From Chthonomonadaceae bacterium (lineage in GTDB: Bacteria; Armatimonadota; Chthonomonadetes; Chthonomonadales; Chthonomonadaceae): DNA of 64,000 nt. The first letter of the stretch is position 1. Each line of letters opens with the position of its first letter. Positions 17,234 through 26,789 of this stretch are shown in pieces. The stretch is taken from the NCBI GenBank assembly GCA_025352825.1, contig JANXSG010000218.1, positions 1 through 64,000 of the forward strand, written 5' to 3'. Made by a program: the position numbers and the translations under genes. The notes below the pieces were generated by a model. That model was not told where the DNA came from. It did not search any database and was given only the letters and a program-made list of their open reading frames with translations.

Positions 17234-19432
17234 TTAACCATGCCAATCGACGTCGGTAACTTCTTTGGCATGGGATACAATAAAATTCTTTCGTGGCTCC
17301 ACTTTATCACTCATGAAAATATCGAACATCTCAAGCGCTGCCGTCATATTCGAAGAGTCGATCTGTACCTGTGCCAGTCGCCGTTTGTCTGGTTCCATGG
17401 TAGTCTCGGCAAGGTCGATGGCATTCATCTCTCCCAGACCCTTGAAGCGGGTGACCATTACATCACGTTTATTCTTCAAAGTCTTCAGGATCTCGTCTCG
17501 TTCTTCTTCATTTTTGGCATAGAACTGATCGTTTTTACCCGATTTTATACGGAAGAGGGGAGGCTGAGCGATGTAGACATGCCCGGCCTCAATTAACGGC
17601 CGCATGTAGTACCAGAAAAAGGTGAGTAGTAGTGTCCGAATGTGATCACCATCGACATCAGCATCCGTCATGATAATGATCTTGTCGTATCGCAGTCGGG
17701 CCAGATCGTAGTTCTTAGTCTTCTCTTTGCCGTTCTTAACATCTAAAAGTTCACCTTGCGGACCGTCTTCCACTTCTTCTTCATCGTCGCCGTACGAAAT
17801 TCCTGTACCGAAAGCTGTGATCATCGCGCGGATCTCTTCGTTCTCCAGCACTTTGTCCACTCTTGCTTTACCCGCATTTAGGATTTTACCTCTAAGTGGA
17901 AGTACAGCCTGCGTGCGCCTGTCGCGCCCCTGTTTTGCAGGGCCGCCTGCGGAATCGCCCTCTACCAGGAACAATTCACATTTTTTGGGGTCTCGTTCGG
18001 TGCAGTCTGCAAGTTTACCTGGAAGCGAGTTCGATTCTAAAGCGCTCTGCCGTTTGACTAAATCTGCTGCTTTTCGTGCCGCATCACGCACACGCTGTGC
18101 AATCTGAGCCTTTTCCATAATTCGTTTCCCTACAGCGGGATTCTCTTCCAGGTACTCCGCGAGTTTCTCACCAACGATTGAATTGACTGCTCCTTCCACA
18201 TCGGCATTAGTGAGTTTTACTTTAGTTTGGGATTCGAATTGTGGCCTAGTTAACAGTTTAACTGATATAACTGAGGAAAGACCTTCGCGAACATCATCAC
18301 CCGTGAAATTCACATCTTTTTCTTTCAGAATTCCGATTTTACGGGCATAGGTATTGAGCACACGTGTGAGAGCTGTTTTCAAACCCGAAACGTGAGTTCC
18401 GCCCATCGGGGTGTTAATGTTGTTTGCAAAAGATAGTAGAGTCTCGTGATATCCGAGATTGTACTGCATTGCTATCTCGACGATGGTAGTATCACGTACA
18501 CCTCCAAAAAATATGGGTTTGTGAAGAGGGTCTTTGGTCTCGTTGAGATGCTCTACATACTCAATCAGCCCTTTGGGATAGTGGAATACTTTCGTAATAG
18601 GTTTGCCAGAATCTATCAATTCGGTGGCAGGAGCTTCTTCACCAGCAGCTGGGATGGATGGAATCTCGGGGTCTCGCTCATTAGTAAATGTGAGTGTTAG
18701 TTCCTTATTTAGATAGGCAAGCTCGCGCAGTCTTCGTGCGATGATTTCGGCTTCATACTGATGATCATTGAATATTTCCGGGTCAGCATGCCATCGAACA
18801 AGCGTACCGTGTTCGCCAGCTTTAGCCTTACCCACTACTCGAAGCTGCTCCACGGTAACACCACGCTCAAAGCGCATCCAGTGAATCTTGCTGTCTCTGG
18901 TAACAGTCACTTCAAGCCAATCGGAAGTTGCATTCACGCATGAGACACCTACACCGTGCAGTCCGCCTGATACTTTATAAGCGCCACTATCAAACTTACC
19001 CCCCGCGTGAAGTTTCGTCAGCGCAAGCTCCACCCCCGGTACACCATATTGGGTGTTTATGTCGACAGGGATTCCACGGCCATTATCTTTAACACTGACA
19101 CTGCCATCTTCGTGGAGTATGACATCCACACGAGTACAGAATCCGGCAAGAGCTTCATCTACAGAGTTATCGCTGACTTCAGTAAATAGGTGGTGAAGCC
19201 CTTTACTATCGGTTCCACCGATGTACATTGGAACGTTACGTCGAACTGCTTCCAGGCCTTCCAGAACCTGTATCTGGTTCCCGCCATAGGCCGCTGTAAC
19301 ATGTCCGGCACTCTCAACTTTAGATAGCTGGTCAGCCTCCTGGGCCTTTTGTTCCGCGGAGCGCGGGACTGCTTTAATCTCTTCAGCAACGTTTTTCAGA
19401 TCATTATTTTCTTCGGGATTATTACTCATCAT
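17234..19432 (-). CDS. gyrB: DNA gyrase subunit B
   Basis: The 732-residue protein has the GHKL ATPase domain (EVSDNSVDEALAG, DNGRGIP, KVSGGLHGVGVSCVNA), the transducer domain, and the TOPRIM domain (EGDSAGGPAKQGRDRRTQAV, MTDADVDGDHI). It ends with the GyrB tail (FKGLGEMNA ... MEPDKRRLAQ). GyrB with GyrA introduces negative supercoils using ATP. A variable acidic N-terminal extension of about 45 residues precedes the ATPase core. EGDSAGGPAKQ has Pro where most GyrBs have Ser. gyrA is not adjacent. A promoter lies about 190 bases upstream. Confidence 0.97.
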   Translation of the reverse strand: MMSNNPEENNDLKNVAEEIKAVPRSAEQKAQEADQLSKVESAGHVTAAYGGNQIQVLEGLEAVRRNVPMYIGGTDSKGLHHLFTEVSDNSVDEALAGFCTRVDVILHEDGSVSVKDNGRGIPVDINTQYGVPGVELALTKLHAGGKFDSGAYKVSGGLHGVGVSCVNATSDWLEVTVTRDSKIHWMRFERGVTVEQLRVVGKAKAGEHGTLVRWHADPEIFNDHQYEAEIIARRLRELAYLNKELTLTFTNERDPEIPSIPAAGEEAPATELIDSGKPITKVFHYPKGLIEYVEHLNETKDPLHKPIFFGGVRDTTIVEIAMQYNLGYHETLLSFANNINTPMGGTHVSGLKTALTRVLNTYARKIGILKEKDVNFTGDDVREGLSSVISVKLLTRPQFESQTKVKLTNADVEGAVNSIVGEKLAEYLEENPAVGKRIMEKAQIAQRVRDAARKAADLVKRQSALESNSLPGKLADCTERDPKKCELFLVEGDSAGGPAKQGRDRRTQAVLPLRGKILNAGKARVDKVLENEEIRAMITAFGTGISYGDDEEEVEDGPQGELLDVKNGKEKTKNYDLARLRYDKIIIMTDADVDGDHIRTLLLTFFWYYMRPLIEAGHVYIAQPPLFRIKSGKNDQFYAKNEEERDEILKTLKNKRDVMVTRFKGLGEMNAIDLAETTMEPDKRRLAQVQIDSSNMTAALEMFDIFMSDKVEPRKNFIVSHAKEVTDVDWHG

Positions 19433-19617
19433 ATCTTTTCCGCGCTGCTATTTAAGCAGTTAGCCAGTGGATTAGGTTGGTTTGCGCTGTTATGCAAAGA
19501 TGCCATACCACCCTACATGACAGTGCGAAGATCGTAGTAACAGCTTGGTGAGGTTAACTTGCGGTATGGAAACAGATGCCAATTTTTACTGCGCTAGGTT
19601 AATCGAAATATGTAAAT

Positions 19618-19647
19618 ATAGTAGCATAAAAAGTAGACAAAAGTCAA
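19618..19647 (-). promoter_or_regulatory. probable gyrB promoter
   Basis: On the minus strand, TTGACT (19642-19647) and TACTAT (19618-19623) are 18 bases apart. They would give a gyrB leader of about 180 bases. Nothing else is evident in that leader. Confidence 0.6.
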
Positions 19648-19699
19648 GATGAATGAGTATAAATCAGACGATCTTATCGCATCATTCTGTGCCATATAC

Positions 19700-19741
19700 A
19701 AAACAACTATCCCCGGCAAAAATACCGGGGATAGTTGTTTA
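19700..19741 (-). terminator. rho-independent terminator
   Basis: A perfect 16-bp stem (AAACAACTATCCCCGG with its complement) closes an 8-base loop, CAAAAATA. It lies 24 bases past the stop of the Lys-rich exported protein gene and would end its transcript. Confidence 0.85.
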
Positions 19742-19764
19742 TTTCAATTTGAATAGAGTCTGGT

Positions 19765-20046
19765 CTATTTTGCTGCTGGCTTCTTACTTTCCATCTTAGC
19801 GCCAGCCATTTTATCGAGGTTCTTCTTAGCAGCAATTTTCCCGCCCGCCTTTTTTTTGCTGACAGCTTTCTTAGGAGCAGCTTTTTTCTTTGGAGCCATT
19901 TTGTTGCCAGCCATCTTGCCTTCCATTTTGTCAGTCTGGGCAACTACTATGTTCTTGCTCTTATCGCCTGCAGGAGAAGCAATGCTAGTGCCGGCGATGC
20001 CCAATAGAAGAGATGCTGCTGAGAGGGAAGCGAGTAGTTTTTTCAT
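19765..20046 (-). CDS. small Lys/Ala/Met-rich exported protein
   Basis: The 93-residue protein starts at the ATG after AAGGAG. A signal peptide (about 1-23, ending GTSIASPAG) is followed by a low-complexity basic chain of K, A, M and G with periodic KM pairs (KMEGKMAGNKMAPKKKAAPK). It has its own terminator and no partner gene. Repetitive Lys/Met exported proteins of this sort are not well characterised. It could bind anionic polymers or metals, or coat DNA or the envelope. No domain is recognisable. Confidence 0.75.
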   Translation of the reverse strand: MKKLLASLSAASLLLGIAGTSIASPAGDKSKNIVVAQTDKMEGKMAGNKMAPKKKAAPKKAVSKKKAGGKIAAKKNLDKMAGAKMESKKPAAK

Positions 20047-20181
20047 AAATCTGTTAAGCTCCTTGAAAAGTGAAATGGAAGTCCTATGCAGGAACAAAGC
20101 CTACATAATTATGATACTCGCAAACGGGTATATTTTCCTGCATAGTTCGAGATCAGATTTATAAAGATAACATATTGCCCC

Positions 20182-21114
20182 TCAGATTATTGTAGGTACC
20201 ATCACTCTCAGTGCTGATGGAAGTACCTCGAAAATTCCAGGGGTATGACCTACAAGCTCGCCATCGAGGAACATTGGCATGATGGGATTACTTGAAATCT
20301 CTACTCTCTTAGCACGAACAATTTTCATCGCAGGATGAGTTACATGTGTTCCTTTATATACTCTGGGAAATGCTCTTATAAACTCTAGTTTACTCAGTTC
20401 ACTTAATATGCACACATCCAGCAGGCCATCGTCAATTTCTGCATCAGGCGCAATAAGCATTCCACCACCATACGATTTTGCATTGGCAATGGAGCATAGC
20501 ATGGCTTTTGTCACCAGCAGCTCTCCATCAATCGTAATTCTGAATTCGGCCGCACGAAAAGTGAAGAGCGCATAGATTACTGCAGCTATATAAGCTATGG
20601 TACCTCGGAGCCTTTTAAATCGCTTATTGGCTGCTTCACCCACCACAGCATCAAATCCACATCCAGCGATATTTATAAAATGGCGGCATCCTACCTTTCC
20701 AATATCTATGATTCTACTCTCACCGTGCAGTAGTGTTTGCAGACCTTGATCGAATGTGTTTATCTGAATCATCCGGGCAAAATCGTTTCCGGTTCCCAAT
20801 GGTACGACACCAAGAATGGAATTCGATCCGGCGATACCATTCATCACCTGACTGATGGTGCCATCGCCACCCGCAGCAGCCACAATATCAATTCCAGAAT
20901 CTGCAGCCTGAAGTGCCACACTCTCAGTATGACTGCTCGATATTGTTTCGTTCATATTCCAATCGATATGGCTAGCAGCTTTGGAATGGATAAACGTTGT
21001 TAACTGTTCTCTGTGGCGCGCAGCAGTACCGCTTCCTGCAGCAGGGTTCAGAATGATCAAGGCTGTTTTGATCTGTCGATCAGCTAAATTTGTGATTCCA
21101 GATTGAATTTCCAT
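20182..21114 (-). CDS. diacylglycerol/lipid kinase family protein (YegS/DagK-like)
   Basis: The 310-residue cytoplasmic protein has ILNPAAGSGTA near the N-terminus, the catalytic AAGGDGTISQVMNGI motif (about 80-95) and PLGTGNDFARM. Further on come a glycine-rich YGGGMLIAPDAEIDDGLLDV block and an FLDGEL motif near the end. This is the standard order of the DAG/sphingosine/YegS lipid kinase fold. It would phosphorylate a membrane lipid such as diacylglycerol using ATP. The gene stands alone on the minus strand, divergent from the fucosidase gene. Confidence 0.93.
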   Translation of the reverse strand: MEIQSGITNLADRQIKTALIILNPAAGSGTAARHREQLTTFIHSKAASHIDWNMNETISSSHTESVALQAADSGIDIVAAAGGDGTISQVMNGIAGSNSILGVVPLGTGNDFARMIQINTFDQGLQTLLHGESRIIDIGKVGCRHFINIAGCGFDAVVGEAANKRFKRLRGTIAYIAAVIYALFTFRAAEFRITIDGELLVTKAMLCSIANAKSYGGGMLIAPDAEIDDGLLDVCILSELSKLEFIRAFPRVYKGTHVTHPAMKIVRAKRVEISSNPIMPMFLDGELVGHTPGIFEVLPSALRVMVPTII

Positions 21115-21232
21115 AGTCTCGTTTCAAAATTTTCAAGAGATGTATAGCTGCAACAACAAATTTCCAGAATAACATCCCATTTCCTTCTTTGTTGGTATTT
21201 TATTCTATCTCGATTATAGTTTTCGAGAGGAT

Positions 21233-21260
21233 TTTACCCAGTGTGGCGCCGAACTATAAT
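21233..21260 (+). promoter_or_regulatory. probable promoter of the fucosidase operon
   Basis: TTTACC (21233-21238) and TATAAT (21255-21260) are separated by 16 bases, about 30-45 bases before the start codon. Confidence 0.5.
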
Positions 21261-21289
21261 ATATATCTAAATACAACATAAGATGAAAG

Positions 21290-22594
21290 TTGCGGGGTAA
21301 AAATTTGACCGATATCACGTCTACACCAGGTAATACCGATTGGTTCGTTAAAGATAGATTTGGCCTTTTCATTCATTGGGGGCTCTATTCGCTGCCTGCA
21401 CGGCACGAATGGGTCAAGCAGTACGAACAGATTACGGATAGTGCATACGAGACCTACTTCCGGCATTTTGACCCCGATCTCTATGAGCCTGAGTTATGGG
21501 CAAAAGCTGCTGCAAATGCGGGCATGAAATATTTCGTTGTGACTACGAAACATCATGAAGGTTTCTGTTTGTGGGATACCAAACTGACGGATTATAAAGC
21601 ACCTAATACACCGGCTAGCCGGGATCTCTTACAGCCGATGGTGGACGCTTTTCGAGCGGAAAATTTAAAAGTGGGGATCTATCATTCCCTCATCGACTGG
21701 CATCATCCAGAATTCGTGATTGACGATCTACACTCACAAAGAAATCACCCTGATCGAGCCACTTTAAATGAAAAACGTTCTCAAGAGCGATATGCCGAAT
21801 ATCTGCATGGGCAGGTGCGTGAACTTCTGACAGATTTTGGTAAAATTGATATCCTGTGGTTTGACTACAGCTATCCAAGTAAAGTGGGATGGATAGGTAA
21901 GGGAAGAGCAGACTGGCAGAGCGAAAAACTGTATGATATGGTTCGAAAGCTTCAGCCGGATGTTATTCTCGACGACAGACTTGATCTCCCCGAAGGGTGG
22001 GATGTAAAAACCCCAGAGCAGTTTCAGCCGCGGGACTGGATCGAAGTGGGTGGTCAGAAAGTTGTGTGGGAAGCATGCCAAACTTTTTCAGGTTCGTGGG
22101 GCTATCACCGGGATGAGGCAAGCTGGAAAAGCCTGGATCAGCTTGTACAGATGCTCATAGATACCGTTAGCAAAGGAGGTAATCTGCTCCTAAATGTAGG
22201 GCCGACAGGCAGGGGAGAGTTTGATTCGAGAGCACTTGATCGACTGAACGGACTGGGAGATTGGATGAAACGCCACAGCCGATCAATTTATGGCTGTACT
22301 CAGGCTCCACCAGAGTATAAAACTCCCCAGGACTGCCGACTCACCTATAATCCTGATACCAATCGACTGTATTTACATGTGCTGGCGTGGCCTTTCGTTC
22401 ATCTCCATCTAGATGGTTTTGCAGGTAAAGTGGAATATGCTCAACTCTTAAATGATGCTTCTGAAGTTAAGATGGAGGGAATCGCGGATTGGCAGGCAGG
22501 GCATGAAATTAAGAGAGAGAATACATTAACATTGACTCTGCCAGTACATAAACCAAATGTTACTGTACCGGTAGTAGAACTATTTCTGAAATAA
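21290..22594 (+). CDS. GH29-family alpha-L-fucosidase
   Basis: The protein of up to 434 residues starts at TTG 21290 or at a second TTG at 21305; there is no clear ribosome site to decide. FGLFIHWGLYSLPARHEWV near the N-terminus, VVTTKHHEGFCLWDT, and KIDILWFDYSYP (family nucleophile Asp) are GH29 motifs. NLLLNVGPTGRGEF and a beta-sandwich C-terminus follow. No signal peptide is seen, so it should act in the cytoplasm on imported fucosides. It heads a run with a DUF423 gene and a COG3618 amidohydrolase. Confidence 0.9.
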   Translation: MRGKNLTDITSTPGNTDWFVKDRFGLFIHWGLYSLPARHEWVKQYEQITDSAYETYFRHFDPDLYEPELWAKAAANAGMKYFVVTTKHHEGFCLWDTKLTDYKAPNTPASRDLLQPMVDAFRAENLKVGIYHSLIDWHHPEFVIDDLHSQRNHPDRATLNEKRSQERYAEYLHGQVRELLTDFGKIDILWFDYSYPSKVGWIGKGRADWQSEKLYDMVRKLQPDVILDDRLDLPEGWDVKTPEQFQPRDWIEVGGQKVVWEACQTFSGSWGYHRDEASWKSLDQLVQMLIDTVSKGGNLLLNVGPTGRGEFDSRALDRLNGLGDWMKRHSRSIYGCTQAPPEYKTPQDCRLTYNPDTNRLYLHVLAWPFVHLHLDGFAGKVEYAQLLNDASEVKMEGIADWQAGHEIKRENTLTLTLPVHKPNVTVPVVELFLK

Positions 22595-22615
22595 ACTAAA
22601 GGGAAAAAAATCATA

Positions 22616-22990
22616 ATGACCAATAGACTAATACTTATTGGTGGGTTAAATGCACTAATTGCAGTGCTTTTGGGTGGATTCGGCACACACGCTTTGAAGT
22701 CTCATGTGACACCTGATCTATTAGAAATATTCAAAACAGGTGTCACTTATCATATGACTCACGCGATCGCTATAATTCTGGTGGGATTAGTTTCGGAACG
22801 CCACTCCAATCCACATTTCCACCGTTCAGCAGCACTGTTTCAGGCAGGAATCGTGCTTTTTTCAGGAAGCCTATATGCGATGGCGATCAGTGGCTTAAAG
22901 TCAACTCTGGTATTGATTACACCAATCGGCGGATTCTGTTATATCATTGGATGGATACTGTTTATCGCAGCCGCGAATAAATCGACTTAA
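22616..22990 (+). CDS. DUF423 small membrane protein
   Basis: The 124-residue protein has four predicted membrane helices. It has the family features GGLNALIAVLLGGFGTHALK at the N-terminus, FKTGVTYHMTHAIAI in the middle and ITPIGGFCYIIGWI near the end. DUF423 (YwdK-like) proteins are of unknown function. The gene lies 21 bases after the fucosidase gene and 23 before the amidohydrolase, so it is probably co-transcribed with them. Confidence 0.9.
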   Translation: MTNRLILIGGLNALIAVLLGGFGTHALKSHVTPDLLEIFKTGVTYHMTHAIAIILVGLVSERHSNPHFHRSAALFQAGIVLFSGSLYAMAISGLKSTLVLITPIGGFCYIIGWILFIAAANKST

Positions 22991-23013
22991 CCACCGCCAG
23001 AAGGAGGAGAGCA

Positions 23014-23862
23014 ATGATCCCAATTATCGATACACATCAGCACTTATGGGATTTGAATATTTTGCAGCTCAACTGGGTTCGAGGAGCAGGTGAACTCGGC
23101 AAGAATCATATCATGAGTGACTACTTACGTGAGGCGCAGGGATTAAATATTGCTCGAACCATCTATATGGAAGTCGACGCGCTCGAATCTCAGCATGAAG
23201 TGGAGGCGGAGTACGTTTTGGATCTCTGCGGGAGACCGGACAGCCCAATGGCAGCAGCAGTGGTGGGTGGCAGGCCAGACGATTATAGATTCAAAGAGTA
23301 TATAGATAAATTGGCGCACTCACCTTACTTTAAAGGTGTGCGGCAGGTTCTGCATGGCAATACTAAAAGATGTTACAGTCTTTCTGGAGAGTTCCTGAGA
23401 GGGCTGCAGGCTCTGGGTGATTTACGTCTGCGCTTTGATCTCTGCATGCGCCCGGAAGATCTCACAGATGCACTTACTGTATGTCGCGAATGCCCGGATA
23501 CTCTTTTTGTGCTGGATCACTGCGGCAATGCAAGCGTTCAGTCTCCCGATCTAAATCATTGGAAGAAGGACATCGAAGCGCTTGCCAAAGCTCCTAATAT
23601 TATCTGTAAGATCAGCGGTGTGGTCTCGACTGCGAAACGAGGAGAGTGGTCAGCTGCCGATCTGGAACCGATCATTTCGCACTGTGTACAAGTATTTGGT
23701 CACGACAGAGTGATGTTCGGAAGCGATTGGCCTGTCTGCACAACCACAGCAACACTTCACGAATGGGTGGCAGCACTTCAGCAGATAGTATGCAGCTGGA
23801 GCGAAACAAATCAGCGTAAACTATTCTATGACAATGCCGTTCGTTTCTACGAATTAAATTGA
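23014..23862 (+). CDS. COG3618 amidohydrolase, possible L-fuconolactonase
   Basis: The 282-residue cytoplasmic TIM-barrel protein has the metal-binding IIDTHQHLWD at the N-terminus. FVLDHCGN, KISGV and the C-terminal MFGSDWPVC motif follow. AAGGAGG precedes the ATG. COG3618 includes lactonases acting on L-fucono-1,5-lactone and related sugar lactones. Beside a GH29 fucosidase, L-fucose oxidation is the most likely pathway, though fucose dehydrogenase and fuconate dehydratase are not in the window. Family call firm, substrate inferred. Confidence 0.85.
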   Translation: MIPIIDTHQHLWDLNILQLNWVRGAGELGKNHIMSDYLREAQGLNIARTIYMEVDALESQHEVEAEYVLDLCGRPDSPMAAAVVGGRPDDYRFKEYIDKLAHSPYFKGVRQVLHGNTKRCYSLSGEFLRGLQALGDLRLRFDLCMRPEDLTDALTVCRECPDTLFVLDHCGNASVQSPDLNHWKKDIEALAKAPNIICKISGVVSTAKRGEWSAADLEPIISHCVQVFGHDRVMFGSDWPVCTTTATLHEWVAALQQIVCSWSETNQRKLFYDNAVRFYELN

Positions 23863-23915
23863 ATGAAAATTTGGGATATTTGTGCCACAGTTTAGTCAAC
23901 AACACTGCCTTGTTA

Positions 23916-25415
23916 TCATGTATCAATATTCCAATTTCGAACTCTATCGACCGCCTTTTTCCATAAACTCAACATCGATTGTCGTTGGTCTGAACTGATC
24001 ATGGGATGGAATGAGGCATCTATTTTCCAATGGCTGTCTATTTCGGAAATATCTTTCCAAAACCCAGAACCTAGCCCAGCAAGATACGCAGCGCCAAGTG
24101 CGGTTGTCTCAGTAACGGCTGGGCGTACAACGGTGGTACCCAAAATATCTGCCTGAATCTGAAGGAGTGTGTTGTTCACCGTCATACCGCCATCCACACG
24201 CAGTTCGTTCAAATCCAGTCCGCTGTCCGCCTGCATGGCTTTAAGTACATCGAAAGTTTGAAAGCAGATCGATTCTAATACTGCTCGCGCTATCTCGCCT
24301 CTGCCAGCTCCACGGGTAAGCCCGAATATGGCTCCGCGTGCGTGAGGATCCCAGTAAGGAGCCCCCAGCCCGGTAAAAGCCGGTACTACTACGACTCCTC
24401 CGCTGTCTTTGACGGATACCGCGAGTGGTTCAATCTCTGCTGAAGAACGAATGATCTGCAGCTCATCGCGCAGCCAATGAACAGCCGAGCCAGCAGAAAA
24501 TACACTTCCTTCGAGTGCGTAAGTAACACTTCCTTCCTGTTTCCAAGCAATGGTTGTCAGCAGGCCATGGCTGGATTTTTGGGGCGTTTCTCCGGTATTC
24601 ATTAGGAGAAAACATCCCGTCCCATAAGTGTTTTTTGCCATTCCTTCTCGGTGGCAAGCCTGCCCGTAAGTTGCCGACTGCTGATCCCCAGCCATCCCAA
24701 ATATTGGGATACTCACACCAAATAGAGGCGGATCGGTCTCACCGAAATAACCGCTGCTCTGTCTCACTTCAGGTAAAAGGGAATCTGGAATATCTAGAAT
24801 TGAAATTATCTCGGAATCCCATTTGAGGTCGAAAATATTATAGAGCATTGTGCGGGAGGCATTAGAGACATCCGTAGCATGTACTCGGCCGTTTGTCAAA
24901 CGCCACAATAGAAAGGAATCTACCGTTCCAAAAGCTATGTCTCCGTTTTCTGCCCGGCCTCGAAGGAAGGGAATATTACGTAACAGCCAGCATATTTTCG
25001 TTGCTGAGAAGTAAGGATCGAGTGGCAGACCAGTTTTGTTACGAAACGGTTCAGCGTGGCCGGAATTCTCCAGCATTCTGCAGTGTGAAGCAGTTCGGCG
25101 ATCCTGCCATACTATTGCGTTGGCAACTGGTTCGCCGGTAAATCTATCCCATAAGACTGTCGTTTCGCGCTGATTTGTGATCCCGATAGCAGCTATTTCG
25201 GTCGCTTGAACCCCTGAATTTCTAAAGAGCTTATGAACAACAGACATTTGACTCGACCAGATATCTTCCGGAGCATGTTCGACCCATCCAGGTTGAGGAT
25301 AGATCTGCTCGAACTCCTGCTGTTCAATTCCGCACGGCACACCTGCATGATCGATCAGCATTGCTCTCGAACTTGAAGTACCCTGATCTAGCGCCAGAAT
25401 ATACTTTTTTTTCAT
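23916..25415 (-). CDS. glpK: glycerol kinase
   Basis: The 499-residue FGGY kinase begins with LALDQGTSSSRAMLIDHAG and has GITNQRETTVLWDR with a glycerol-kinase WQDRRT block. GMAGDQQSATYGQ, TYGTGCFLLMNTG, PAFTGLGAPYWDPHARGAIF and ELRVDGGMTVNN follow. These place it as GlpK rather than another sugar kinase. It makes glycerol 3-phosphate from glycerol and ATP. It begins 4 bases after the stop of the cytochrome/monooxygenase gene, so it is probably in that operon. No glycerol facilitator gene is adjacent. Confidence 0.96.
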   Translation of the reverse strand: MKKKYILALDQGTSSSRAMLIDHAGVPCGIEQQEFEQIYPQPGWVEHAPEDIWSSQMSVVHKLFRNSGVQATEIAAIGITNQRETTVLWDRFTGEPVANAIVWQDRRTASHCRMLENSGHAEPFRNKTGLPLDPYFSATKICWLLRNIPFLRGRAENGDIAFGTVDSFLLWRLTNGRVHATDVSNASRTMLYNIFDLKWDSEIISILDIPDSLLPEVRQSSGYFGETDPPLFGVSIPIFGMAGDQQSATYGQACHREGMAKNTYGTGCFLLMNTGETPQKSSHGLLTTIAWKQEGSVTYALEGSVFSAGSAVHWLRDELQIIRSSAEIEPLAVSVKDSGGVVVVPAFTGLGAPYWDPHARGAIFGLTRGAGRGEIARAVLESICFQTFDVLKAMQADSGLDLNELRVDGGMTVNNTLLQIQADILGTTVVRPAVTETTALGAAYLAGLGSGFWKDISEIDSHWKIDASFHPMISSDQRQSMLSLWKKAVDRVRNWNIDT

Positions 25416-25419
25416 AAAG

Positions 25420-26766
25420 CTACCTGCCCGAATTCATATCGTTCATCGTCTTCTCTTCGAGCGCAAATGTAAGCCGCTGAATATCGCTTTCTGCTGATGG
25501 AATAAAATGGAGCCATACTCCTTCCATCTCGTTGACGTGGTTCATTCCGGAAACCATTCTGCGAGGTGTGCTAAATGGGTTTCGACTGTTCGCAGCAGAG
25601 TTGTCGTAGAGGCAGGTAACTTCGAGTTTCGTCCCCGCCGGCAGAGAGATTAGGTGCTTGAAATAGTATGCTTCCTGCCAATCAGCGTCCCAATCTTTGA
25701 TACACATCAGTTTTCGCTCCGTGCCATCTGGTAAGAAAGCATTTGCTGATATCTCCCTACAGACATGTTCGGCATGTGGTGAACAGCCTGTTAATATAAC
25801 AGGCATGGGGAGTGTGAGAGTAGTAGAGGCTTTATACTTTGGTTCGCCAGCTGGTATATCAATCATTCCTACCCCCATTGGCAGAAAGAGTTGAGAGTGC
25901 TTTGGGGGCTGGTGGCTCAGATAAATCCCTACTCTAGGAAGCACCGATTCGCGCTTGCCCGTCGGATGAAAACGAACGAGTAAGACTAGATCGCCTCCTT
26001 GCCGTACAGGTACGCTTGTATTGGAGGGCATAAGTTTAGGAATGGAGCCAGGCGTCCATTCAAAAAAGGCTCCAATTGAAACCAGGCTGGGGCCAGAGCG
26101 AGGGAAAAATCCTTTATCTCGATACTCCAACAGCAACTGCCGTGTCGCTCGGGTGGTATCTACAAATAACATCGCATAGCGAATAAAGGTGGTCTTGCCA
26201 AATTTGAACTCTACCGCGCGAATCCCGTTTTTCCATATTTTATCAAGGGGAGAATCCCCAAATCCAGGGATATCCGCCAGAAGGAAACTTGCATAGCTAT
26301 CGGCGCCCTCTGCGGGTACCTGAAATGCTGACTTGGGATGAAGAATTAAATCTGGCTTACCTAACCTCCACACTGCATCTTTATCGGAAGTAGATTTTAA
26401 TGCTGGAGCTGGTCTGGGAACACCTGATTCTGCCCCTGCGAAAACCCAGGCAGAAATCGTTTCCAACTCTTTTTTGGTAAGGCGTCGGGAACCACTGAAT
26501 TCACCGCAGGATGTATCTAGTTTCCATGGCGGCATGTATCTTGATTTGGTTACAATTCCGATCTGTTTTGCACGTCTTTTTACGGATTCGTATGTTGCGA
26601 ATGGGATGGGAGCTCCGCCATTGGGATGGTGACATGGTACACAGCGTTTCTGAAATATGGGCTCGATATCTCGGGAGTAGGTGATCGGTGAGGATTGAGT
26701 ATCATTTGAGATAGCTATTAAGAACAGTGACAGCGAGCAAATCAGTTTTCGGAGAATGGAAGGCAT
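25420..26766 (-). CDS. cytochrome c / copper type II monooxygenase-like secreted protein
   Basis: The 448-residue protein has a signal peptide (about 1-25) and a cytochrome c domain with a CxxCH haem site (KRCVPCHHPNGGAPIPFATY). A region resembling the ascorbate-dependent copper monooxygenase C-terminal fold follows: LPDGTERKLMCIKDWDADWQ, YDNSAANSRNPF and NEMEGVW. The usual HxH copper pair is HAEH here (SPHAEHVC), so one ligand is displaced. Fusions like this occur in Planctomycetes and Acidobacteria beside redoxins; a redoxin gene lies just upstream. The substrate is unknown. Confidence 0.75.
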   Translation of the reverse strand: MPSILRKLICSLSLFLIAISNDTQSSPITYSRDIEPIFQKRCVPCHHPNGGAPIPFATYESVKRRAKQIGIVTKSRYMPPWKLDTSCGEFSGSRRLTKKELETISAWVFAGAESGVPRPAPALKSTSDKDAVWRLGKPDLILHPKSAFQVPAEGADSYASFLLADIPGFGDSPLDKIWKNGIRAVEFKFGKTTFIRYAMLFVDTTRATRQLLLEYRDKGFFPRSGPSLVSIGAFFEWTPGSIPKLMPSNTSVPVRQGGDLVLLVRFHPTGKRESVLPRVGIYLSHQPPKHSQLFLPMGVGMIDIPAGEPKYKASTTLTLPMPVILTGCSPHAEHVCREISANAFLPDGTERKLMCIKDWDADWQEAYYFKHLISLPAGTKLEVTCLYDNSAANSRNPFSTPRRMVSGMNHVNEMEGVWLHFIPSAESDIQRLTFALEEKTMNDMNSGR

Positions 26767-26789
26767 TATTACTATCCAGTTTGCCTTTT

